A stretch of 23,439 bases of DNA from Parcubacteria group bacterium (GTDB taxonomy: Bacteria; Patescibacteria; ABY1; Buchananbacterales; UBA6539). Positions 5,292 through 11,615 of the stretch are shown in pieces (position 1 is the stretch's first letter; each line of letters starts with the position of its first letter). The DNA lies in the NCBI GenBank assembly GCA_002687175.1, contig NYZP01000003.1:1-23439 (forward strand), given 5' to 3'. The notes under the pieces are model-generated. The model had not been told where the DNA came from, made no database searches, and saw only the letters and a program-made list of their open reading frames with translations. The position numbers were made by a program, and so were the translations under genes.

Positions 5292-6131
5292 ATGGACCTT
5301 AAAAACAAATTCTTATTGTTATTAAAAACCAGCAGACCGATCTTCTGGATAGTTCAACCTTTGATTTTTCTAATAAGTTTATTTATCTCAGGGGCAGAAT
5401 TATCGATCTTAGCTTTAGTTCAATTGGTTTTTTTGTCATTTCCATACTGCATCTTTCTGTACGGGATCAATGATGTCTATGATTATGAATCCGATAGATT
5501 AAATCCTAGAAAGAATTTGGTGGAAGGGATCAAATTGAAACCAAAATATCATAAGTTTATCAAGAAAGTTTCCTATTATATAATGGGCGTTTTAATCCTG
5601 CTCTCTTTGATCACATTCAATTTAACTAACATAATTGGTATGGTCTTGTTGCTGTTCTTTTCTTACTTTTATTCAGCTCCGCCGATAAGATTAAAAGTTC
5701 TACCTCCGTTGGATTCTTTTGCCAACGGGATGTTATATATCTATGCTCCAGCTTTGTTGGGTTTTAGTTTTGGAGGAACAATTCTTGATTTTCCAACTAA
5801 AGCTTATTTTGTGATCGCTTGTGGAATTGGTTTTCATGCCATGAGCACCATCCCAGATTATACTGCTGATAAGAAAGTTGGGGATAGGACTTTTGCGATC
5901 GTTTTTGGCAAAAGAAGTGCAGTGGTTTTTGCTCTAATCATTTTTTTGATCACTTTGTTTTTTTCAGGAATACAAAACCTGGCAGCTAATTATTATTTGA
6001 TCGCTTGTATTTTGGTGGCCCTAGTATTATTGATCAAGCCGAGTGAGAAATTATCATTGTACTTGTTAAAAACTTTGTTTGCCGGGTTTGTTTTATTGGG
6101 CATTATATTCTTGGTATCTGGCCTGGTTTAG
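5292..6131 (+). CDS. UbiA-family membrane prenyltransferase
   Basis: A 279-aa integral membrane enzyme with about eight hydrophobic helices. The two Asp-rich motifs that bind Mg2+-prenyl diphosphate are intact: N60-D61-xx-D64-xxx-D68 (NDVYDYESDRLNPRKN) and D189-YTA-D193-KKVG-D198 in IPDYTADKKVGDRT. The segment SYFYSAPPIRLKVLPPLDS (about 124-142) is typical of archaeal members. Family enzymes attach isoprenoid chains to quinone precursors, glycerol lipids, heme or carotenoids. The short motif spacing and IPDYTADK resemble lycopene elongase or digeranylgeranylglyceryl synthases, but the acceptor cannot be read from the sequence. It stands alone between tRNA-Pro and tRNA-Ile. The uppS gene near 15.2 kb is the other prenyl-chain enzyme in the window. 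Confidence 0.88.
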   Translation: MDLKNKFLLLLKTSRPIFWIVQPLIFLISLFISGAELSILALVQLVFLSFPYCIFLYGINDVYDYESDRLNPRKNLVEGIKLKPKYHKFIKKVSYYIMGVLILLSLITFNLTNIIGMVLLLFFSYFYSAPPIRLKVLPPLDSFANGMLYIYAPALLGFSFGGTILDFPTKAYFVIACGIGFHAMSTIPDYTADKKVGDRTFAIVFGKRSAVVFALIIFLITLFFSGIQNLAANYYLIACILVALVLLIKPSEKLSLYLLKTLFAGFVLLGIIFLVSGLV

Positions 6132-6146
6132 CAAAAGTAATCCAAA

Positions 6147-6158
6147 AATTTAAAAATA
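6147..6158 (+). promoter_or_regulatory. TATA box of tRNA-Ile
   Basis: aatttaaaaata lies 24-35 bp before the tRNA-Ile 5' end. Confidence 0.55.
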
Positions 6159-6181
6159 AGTGCCGTTTCAAGCTAAGATAC

Positions 6182-6323
6182 GGCCCCGTGGCTTAGCTTG
6201 GCACCCGCCTGAACGAAAGTGAAGGTGTTGGTGAGCAATAGAGCGCACGACTGATAATCGTGAGGTCCGGAGTTCAAAAACAAGAAGGTTCAAATCTTCG
6301 GTTTGAAAGTCTCCGCGGGGCCA
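6182..6323 (+). tRNA. tRNA-Ile(GAT) with introns in the D loop (19/20) and T loop (59/60)
   Basis: Acceptor GGCCCCG/CGGGGCC is fully paired. D stem GCTT/GAGC; anticodon stem CACGA/TCGTG with loop CTGATAA (anticodon GAT at 6253-6255); T stem CGGAG/CTCCG; discriminator A at 6323. Intron 1 (37 nt, 6202-6238): exon GCTT pairs with intron GAGC, bulges GG|C and AA|T, inner helix ACC/GGT then CGCCT/AGGTG. Removal gives D loop AGCTTGGTA. Intron 2 (31 nt, 6279-6309): central helix TTCA/TGAA, bulges AA|A and AG|T, inner stems AAAC/GTTT and GAAG/CTTC; removal gives loop TTCAAAT. The spliced tRNA is 74 nt. The anticodon loop itself is uninterrupted. The last 18 bases and trailing T run are repeated 520 bp downstream. 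Confidence 0.94.
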
Positions 6324-6847
6324 TTTTATTCTTTGGAAAAAAATAAAAAGGCCGCCATAAAACCTCAGTTATGTATGAAAATATTAAAACCGGTGATAAT
6401 AATTTAAAAGGGGAAATTGGGGAGGTTATTGCTAATCACTTTTTGAAGAAACCAATTTCCACGAAAAGATTTTGGAGCAGTATTCTTAATAACTTTAATT
6501 TGGAAAGTGAGCAATCACTTTTTTTAAAAGAGAATTGGAAGTCTTTTGATTTGATCGATTTAGAATCATTGACAATATATGAGGTTAAAACTAGGAATTT
6601 TTTTCATGGGAAATTGAAAGGAGTAAAAAATAAGATAGTTATCACACCAAATTTCAGTAAACTTTGTAAAACAGCTAGGACTTTAGGTTTTTCGATCAAG
6701 ATCATAGAGATTACTTTGTTTTCCGATTGGAAATATACTTGGGCGGTCAAAGATTTTAATCATGACGATTTCTGGGTTCATAGACCTAGACCAAGTGGGT
6801 GGGAAAGACAATCAAGAAAAAAGTAAAAGTCTCCACGGGGCCATTTT
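6306..6847 (+). mobile_element. 520-bp cassette at the tRNA-Ile 3' end, bracketed by 22-bp direct repeats
   Basis: A 22-bp unit starting AAAGTCTCC and ending GGGGCCATTTT occurs at 6306-6327 (end of tRNA-Ile) and 6826-6847, offset exactly 520 bp, with one mismatch (G/A). The unit covers the tail of the T-loop intron, the T stem 3' strand, the acceptor 3' strand, the discriminator and the T run. The downstream copy has lost one T-stem pair and belongs to no tRNA. Between the copies lies one gene for a nuclease-like protein, whose stop codon touches the second repeat. This is the att-site arrangement of elements that integrate at tRNA 3' ends, here in miniature. Confidence 0.7.
6371..6826 (+). 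CDS. 151-aa PD-(D/E)XK-like nuclease carried by the tRNA-Ile cassette
   Basis: The protein has the core pattern of PD-(D/E)XK endonucleases: an N-terminal helix with GEIGEVIANHF (E15, E18), then D60/D63 in SFDLIDLESL, and E71-V-K73 in IYEVKTRN on the next strand. The later strand KNKIVITPN and helix FSKLCKTARTLGF match the alpha-beta core. Such folds occur in Holliday-junction resolvases, restriction enzymes and some homing endonucleases; I-Ssp6803I, a homing enzyme found in a tRNA intron, has about this size. It is the sole gene between two copies of the tRNA-Ile 3' end, so a role in moving or maintaining that cassette is plausible but inferred. ATG 6371 has an A/T-rich TATA-like stretch 22-34 bp upstream. 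The C-terminus is basic. Confidence 0.68.
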   Translation: MYENIKTGDNNLKGEIGEVIANHFLKKPISTKRFWSSILNNFNLESEQSLFLKENWKSFDLIDLESLTIYEVKTRNFFHGKLKGVKNKIVITPNFSKLCKTARTLGFSIKIIEITLFSDWKYTWAVKDFNHDDFWVHRPRPSGWERQSRKK

Positions 6848-6898
6848 TTTATTCTCCTCAATATAACCTTTTTAGTATATACTCTATTGTGTCTAAAT

Positions 6899-6966
6899 CT
6901 TTAAATACCAGTTATCATTTTGGAATGCTAAATTAATTAAAATAAAAAATAACTTTACGAGGGGTG
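6899..6966 (+). promoter_or_regulatory. TATA box and strong Shine-Dalgarno of the lipoprotein gene
   Basis: TATA box ctttaaata at 6899-6907 predicts a start of transcription near 6931 and a 40-nt leader. GAGGGGTG (6959-6966) sits 5 nt before ATG 6972 and is a strong match to the 16S 3' end, unlike the leaderless genes nearby. That fits high and steady expression of a surface protein. Confidence 0.6.
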
Positions 6967-6971
6967 TAATT

Positions 6972-8150
6972 ATGAGATTAATTAAAAGAAGTGGAATGTT
7001 ATTAATGGTTTTTGCAGTTTTGGTTTCCTTAGTCATGTTGACTGGTTGTTTGAATTATAAGTCTTACCAACCAACAGATACAAAATCCAGTGATTCGGAT
7101 TTGATCAAAGAGATTGCAGAGATTGAAAAAGAATTAGGGTTGGCTGATAATAAGACAACCGGCGCTAAAAAGGATACAACAAAAGACACAACAGCTAAAA
7201 AAGACACAAGCAAGATCACTGGGGCAACTACCGGAGTAAAGGATACTACTAAAAAAGATACGACGGCCAAAAATACAACAGCCACAAAAACTAAAGGTAC
7301 TACAGCAGATAAGATTAAAGTCCCTTTGAATGAAAAATCAGATACTTCCAAATTACAGAAGATCAAAGTTAAAGAAAGCGAATTAGTTAATTTGAATGTT
7401 AAGATTGATGATCCAGACAGTGATAAGATCACTTACAGTTTTTCCCTGCCTTTGAATCAACAGGGAAAATGGAAAACTAATTATGGGGATGCTGGAGAAT
7501 ATGTAATCACTATTACAGCCACCGATGGAAAATTGACCAGTAAAAAAGATGTTTTGTTGGTGGTGGAACGGGTCAATGTGCCTCCGATCATCAAAACTAT
7601 CAAAGATAAAACTGTCAAAGAAGGAGAAACTATCAAATTAGAGCCGCAGGTAATTGACCCTAATGGAGATTCAGTTACTATTAAATTATCTGAACCTTTA
7701 ACCAAAGGTTTATGGGTTACTGATCATACTAGTGCTGGAGAATATGAATTAATCATCACTGCTTCAGATGGGGAACTAGAGACCAAAGAGAAATTTTTAT
7801 TGACAGTTACTGATGTCAATATGCTGCCTAAGATTGCTAGTTGGAAAGATGTAACTATCAAAGAAGGTCAAAAGATTGAATTTGCACCTCAGGTTACTGA
7901 TTTAGATAAGGATCAATTGAATGTATCTGTTCAAGTCAGTTGCTCCTCGGGCTGTCAGTTTTTGAAAGCTGGAGACATAGCTAAGACTTGCCAAGATAAA
8001 TGTGAGTGGCAGACCAGTTACACGGACCATGGAATATACAGTGTTGTGGTGACTGCTGACGATGGCAAAGAAATAGTTACTAAGACAGCCAGCTTGACCA
8101 TCACAGACGAGAACCGACCGCCGACGATCGGAGAGATTAAATTGGGATGA
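6972..8150 (+). CDS. Cell-surface lipoprotein with three cadherin/Ig-like repeats
   Basis: A 392-aa exported protein. Basic residues and a hydrophobic core end in the lipobox L-T-G-C26, so it should be lipid-anchored at Cys26. Residues about 60-115 are a low-complexity Thr/Lys/Asp linker (DTTKKDTTAKNTT-like runs), a likely flexible or glycosylated stalk. Three beta-sandwich repeats follow (about 130-205, 210-285, 290-385), each with the signature EGxxI..., D-P-x-x-D, G-x-W-x-T-x-Y-x-x-A-G-x-Y, ITATDG and a closing VNxPP linker, typical of cadherin-like or VCBS domains. The third repeat has four cysteines (CSSGC... KTCQDKC) that could form disulfides. The next gene encodes eight more such domains and starts 9 bp later, so the two probably form one surface structure. 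Confidence 0.85.
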   Translation: MRLIKRSGMLLMVFAVLVSLVMLTGCLNYKSYQPTDTKSSDSDLIKEIAEIEKELGLADNKTTGAKKDTTKDTTAKKDTSKITGATTGVKDTTKKDTTAKNTTATKTKGTTADKIKVPLNEKSDTSKLQKIKVKESELVNLNVKIDDPDSDKITYSFSLPLNQQGKWKTNYGDAGEYVITITATDGKLTSKKDVLLVVERVNVPPIIKTIKDKTVKEGETIKLEPQVIDPNGDSVTIKLSEPLTKGLWVTDHTSAGEYELIITASDGELETKEKFLLTVTDVNMLPKIASWKDVTIKEGQKIEFAPQVTDLDKDQLNVSVQVSCSSGCQFLKAGDIAKTCQDKCEWQTSYTDHGIYSVVVTADDGKEIVTKTASLTITDENRPPTIGEIKLG

Positions 8151-8159
8151 TTTTGAGCA

Positions 8160-10667
8160 ATGCTGATCAAAAAAATCAACCAATACCTAGTATTTTTTCT
8201 TTTTCTTTTAATCTCTATTTCTGTAGTAGCGGTTTCCAATATTTCAGTTGATTCGAAGGGAGTTTCCACTAATTTATCTCTAGGTCAAGCAACTGAGTTT
8301 AAGGTAGTAGAAGGAGATCTGATCAAGGTCAGACCTTCGGTTTCAGATGTTGATGCGGATAAGATTTTCATCTATTATTTTTCTCCATTGAACAAGAGCG
8401 GTGAATGGCAGACAGGTTTAGATGATGCCGGGACCTATCAAACTAAAATTATTGTTTCGGATGGTAGAAACGAAGTGACAGAGAAAATTGTTTTGATAGT
8501 TAAGAACAAGAATCAGCCGCCTCGGATTCGGGAAAAAAGTTTTGTATATAACGAAGGAGAGACGATCAATTTAAAGAAAATAATTTCTGATCCGGACAAA
8601 GATAAACTAAAATTGACTTTTGAAAAGCCTTTTGATCAAGAGGGAGTCTGGGTTACGTCTTATCAGAATGCTGGAAAACATTCCAGTTTGGTGATCATGG
8701 ATGACGGAGAATTTAAGGTGAAGGAAACTATCCAGATAGTGATCAAAAACAAGAATGCTCCTCCAACCATAACTTCTTTTTCTCCGAAACAAGATAATCT
8801 AACTGTGAAAGAAGATAATACTATCGCCTTTAAAGTTGAAGCCCAGGATATTGACCGGGATAAATTAACTTATCTTTGGCAGGTAGATGGAAAGAACATT
8901 TCCCAAAAATCTTTTTTGACCCAATACTTTAATTTTTCCAGTGCTGGAAAACACAAAATTTTAGTCAGAGTTTTTGATGGTTTGGCAGAGATTTTCAAAT
9001 CGTGGGATGTTTTAGTCAGGGATAAGAATCGTGCACCGCAAATAAAACTGGCTGATTCCATATCTGTTAAAGAAGGCGAGAAATTAATCCTTAAATTGCC
9101 TTCAAAAGATATTGACGGGGATGCAGTGAACTATACTTATCAGGCCCCCTTACAGGAAGGAAGCTGGCAGACTACTTTTGACGATGCCGGCAATTATTCA
9201 GTAATAATCACTGTAACTGATGGAGAATTAACTACTGGGAAAAAAGTAGTGGTTGTGGTTACAGATGTTGACCGGGCTCCAAATATTAATCTTAAGGATA
9301 AGGTGGTTAAAGAAGGAGAAAAATTAAGCTTAAACTTAAGTAAATTGATAGTTGATCCAGATGGAGACAATGTTACCTTGAAAACTTCAAAATTACCGGT
9401 TGGTGCTGATCTGGACCAGGGAGTTTTGGAATGGCAGCCAAGTTTTAATTTTGTTCAGCGTCGGGATAATTTCTTCACTAACTTTTTGAGCCGTATCAAA
9501 TTAGAGAGATTTGTTTTACCCCAATCAAAAAAAATAGATGTTTTGGTTATTGCGTGTGGACGGGAAGTTTGCAGTAATCAGACTCTAGGGATCAAAGTTC
9601 AGAATGTCAATCAAAGACCGGTGTTGAAAGAGATGAAAGATATAGTTATTACTGAGACTGGAAGAGTGATTTTGAAACCAACAGCCAATGATCTGGATAA
9701 GGATGTGTTGAAGTACCGATTTGGAAAACCTTTGAATTCAAGGGGAGAATGGGAAACTGATTATGATGATGCCGGTAATTACACCGTCAAAGTGATGGCT
9801 TCTGACGGCCGAACTAGCGATACAAAAACGGTTAATATCTTGGTAAAGAACAAGAATCGACCTCCGACATTTAAATTAGAAAAAGATTATTTCAAATTAA
9901 ATGAACACCAGGCTTTTAGACTGCCGGTTCAGGCTGTTGATGTTGATGGAGATAAATTAAACATCTCGGTAGCTGAGATTCCCCGAGGAGCTTCTTTCAA
10001 GAACCAAGTATTTTCCTGGACTCCAGATTATGATATTGTTTCCGAGCGGAAACCTGGATTTTGGAACAATTTATATGCCAAATCCAACTTGTTAAATCGC
10101 CGGTTTAATAGTGAATACAAACAGTTTGGAATCAATTTTGTGGCTTCTGATGGGGATTTTAAAGTAGTACATCCAGTGTTGTTGACGATCAAGAATGTCA
10201 ATCGCCCTCCGAAAGTTAAGAGTTATTTTCCGACATTTAATTTGAAAGGGGTAGCTGGAGAAGAGATTGTTTTCCATGCCAATGTTTCTGATCCCGACGG
10301 AGATAAATTAACTTATGAATGGGATTTTGGAGCCTGGGATGAAGGGATAGTTGACGGCCCAGTCTTAGGCAGGACCTTTGTTGATCCCGGAGTTAAGAGC
10401 GTCAAAGTTACTGTTAGTGATGGTACCTATTCTGCCCAGCAAGAATGGAGAGTTAATATTCCTGCCCCAGTAGTTGATAGGACCGTTCCAGTGGCTTTGT
10501 CGAAAGAAGAAGTTAAATCAGTAAAGAAAGTAGAGCCAGTGAAAGTTGAGCCGGTGAATATTGAACCAGTGAAGAAAGTGGAGCCAGTTAAAGCGCCTGT
10601 GCAGCAAGTTGTTCAACAGCCAGTGCAAGCTCAATCACAGTTTGTAAGTTATGTGATTGAACATTAA
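8160..10667 (+). CDS. Large secreted protein with about eight cadherin/Ig-like domains and a KVEPVK tail
   Basis: An 835-aa protein with a signal peptide (about 1-25, hydrophobic core LVFFLFLLISISVVAV, no lipobox Cys). About eight tandem beta-sandwich domains begin near residues 45, 125, 206, 296, 375, 485, 570 and 685, each ending with a N-x-x-P-P linker. Most share GxWxTxYxDAGxYxV...SDG. Domains 5 and 7 carry long basic insertions (about 430-455 and 625-655). The last is PKD-like (YEWDFGAWDEG). Residues 776-835 are Val/Pro/Lys/Gln-rich with repeated KVEPVK units. No C-terminal membrane helix or sorting signal is seen, so attachment may depend on the lipoprotein encoded 9 bp upstream. ATG 8160 follows a GGGATGA Shine-Dalgarno (8144-8150) that overlaps the previous stop codon. 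Confidence 0.85.
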   Translation: MLIKKINQYLVFFLFLLISISVVAVSNISVDSKGVSTNLSLGQATEFKVVEGDLIKVRPSVSDVDADKIFIYYFSPLNKSGEWQTGLDDAGTYQTKIIVSDGRNEVTEKIVLIVKNKNQPPRIREKSFVYNEGETINLKKIISDPDKDKLKLTFEKPFDQEGVWVTSYQNAGKHSSLVIMDDGEFKVKETIQIVIKNKNAPPTITSFSPKQDNLTVKEDNTIAFKVEAQDIDRDKLTYLWQVDGKNISQKSFLTQYFNFSSAGKHKILVRVFDGLAEIFKSWDVLVRDKNRAPQIKLADSISVKEGEKLILKLPSKDIDGDAVNYTYQAPLQEGSWQTTFDDAGNYSVIITVTDGELTTGKKVVVVVTDVDRAPNINLKDKVVKEGEKLSLNLSKLIVDPDGDNVTLKTSKLPVGADLDQGVLEWQPSFNFVQRRDNFFTNFLSRIKLERFVLPQSKKIDVLVIACGREVCSNQTLGIKVQNVNQRPVLKEMKDIVITETGRVILKPTANDLDKDVLKYRFGKPLNSRGEWETDYDDAGNYTVKVMASDGRTSDTKTVNILVKNKNRPPTFKLEKDYFKLNEHQAFRLPVQAVDVDGDKLNISVAEIPRGASFKNQVFSWTPDYDIVSERKPGFWNNLYAKSNLLNRRFNSEYKQFGINFVASDGDFKVVHPVLLTIKNVNRPPKVKSYFPTFNLKGVAGEEIVFHANVSDPDGDKLTYEWDFGAWDEGIVDGPVLGRTFVDPGVKSVKVTVSDGTYSAQQEWRVNIPAPVVDRTVPVALSKEEVKSVKKVEPVKVEPVNIEPVKKVEPVKAPVQQVVQQPVQAQSQFVSYVIEH

Positions 10668-10720
10668 ATTAGACTTGTGTTTTATTTATTATTTTTGTAG
10701 TTATTAAAAAAACCACCAAA

Positions 10721-10758
10721 AGATTTATATACTACGAATGTAATACAATAGATTACAT
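10721..10758 (+). promoter_or_regulatory. TATA box and palindromic operator over the start codon of a PIN toxin gene
   Basis: TATA box agatttatat begins at 10721, 27-36 bp before ATG 10757. A perfect 7-bp inverted repeat ATGTAAT-7 bp-ATTACAT (10738-10758) runs into the ATG. A repressor bound here would block the start of transcription, consistent with autoregulation by the ribbon-helix-helix protein encoded second in the operon. Confidence 0.6.
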
Positions 10759-11248
10759 GATTGTAGCTGATAGTTCGACTCTAATCTTATTAGCAAAAAC
10801 GGAGTTGTTAGATTGGTTATTGGAAAATTTAAAAGAGAAAATAACTATTCCGCGTTCAGTATTTGTGGAAAGTACAATTAAAAATGAGGCTTTTGATGCA
10901 ATCTTGATTAAGAATAGAGTTAAGGAAAACAAAATCAAAATCACAGATGTGAAACAAAAATATCTTTGCGATAAATTACTTGATGATTTTAATTTTGGTA
11001 AAGGGGAAGCAGAAGCAATATCTTTATGTTTACTCAATAAGGCTATTTTGCTGGTTGACGATAAAAAAGCCATTAAATGCTGTAAAGTTTTTAATTTAAA
11101 ATTTACTACTGCACCCAACATATTGGTCACTTTTTATAAGAAAAAAATAGTTGATAAGGAAATGGCCAATCTTTTGTTAACCAAATTAGAAAAATATGGG
11201 CGTTACTCATCCGATATAATCCAAAAAATTAAGGGGGAATTAAAATGA
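10757..11248 (+). CDS. PIN-domain (DUF3368-type) toxin
   Basis: A 163-aa PIN protein of the DUF3368 kind. Acidic active-site residues are visible at D5 (MIVADSSTLILLAK), E38 (SVFVEST), E84/E86 (GKGEAEAISL) and D101/D102 (LLVDDKKAIKCCK). The closing element FNLKFTTAPNIL is typical of this subfamily. Such proteins are likely Mg2+-dependent RNases. The gene is leaderless, begins inside a palindromic operator, and overlaps the following antitoxin gene by ATGA. The order is toxin first, the reverse of classical VapBC but usual for DUF3368/UPF0175 pairs. A related pair lies at 15930-16753, in the same order but with divergent sequence. Confidence 0.84.
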   Translation: MIVADSSTLILLAKTELLDWLLENLKEKITIPRSVFVESTIKNEAFDAILIKNRVKENKIKITDVKQKYLCDKLLDDFNFGKGEAEAISLCLLNKAILLVDDKKAIKCCKVFNLKFTTAPNILVTFYKKKIVDKEMANLLLTKLEKYGRYSSDIIQKIKGELK

Positions 11249-11550
11249 AAATGCAATCTATTATGTCTATAAGACTGTCTCCTGAAGACATTAAAATGAT
11301 CAATGAAATTGCTACCAGGGAAAAAATAGACAAAAGTACAGCAGTCCGAGAATTAGTAGAGATGGGTAAGGTTTATTTTGCCATATCCAAATACAAAGAA
11401 GGAAAAATATCTATTGGGAAAGCTGCTGAAATAGCCGATTTACCTTTATCCGAAATAATGGATTTATTTGCTGATCTCGGGATAAGAAGTAATCTAACCA
11501 TGGAAGATTATTTAGCGGGAGCAAAAGTTGCTGAAGAGATATTGAAATGA
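11245..11550 (+). CDS. UPF0175-like antitoxin with N-terminal ribbon-helix-helix
   Basis: A 101-aa protein. Residues about 3-45 (SIMSIRLSPEDIKMINEIATREKIDKSTAVRELVEMG) are a ribbon-helix-helix DNA-binding unit: a short strand followed by two helices. Residues about 50-90 (FAISKYKEGKISIGKAAEIADLPLSEIMDLFADLGI) are the UPF0175 helix-turn-helix-like element. It follows the PIN gene with a 4-nt overlap and is the probable antitoxin and repressor. A second possible start, ATG at 11251, would remove two residues. The dyad at 10738-10758 is the natural candidate binding site for a ribbon-helix-helix dimer. Confidence 0.83.
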   Translation: MKMQSIMSIRLSPEDIKMINEIATREKIDKSTAVRELVEMGKVYFAISKYKEGKISIGKAAEIADLPLSEIMDLFADLGIRSNLTMEDYLAGAKVAEEILK

Positions 11551-11615
11551 TCAATTGAAATATGGTTGTTTCTTTCTTCCAAAAATTATTTAACCTTTCT
11601 CTCTTCTGAATATCT

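Noticed and set aside
6182..6843. One giant T-loop intron in tRNA-Ile containing the nuclease gene
   Set aside because: The first 3' exon at 6310-6323 is complete with perfect T-stem and acceptor pairing, whereas the distal copy has a mismatch in the T stem and in the BHB helix, so the short form is the working tRNA. Kept only as a possible past state.
7064..7432. Leftward frame of 122 codons opposite the lipoprotein gene
   Set aside because: It is the mirror of the Thr/Lys-rich linker and repeat 1 of the real gene; low-complexity hydrophobic content and no start signals.
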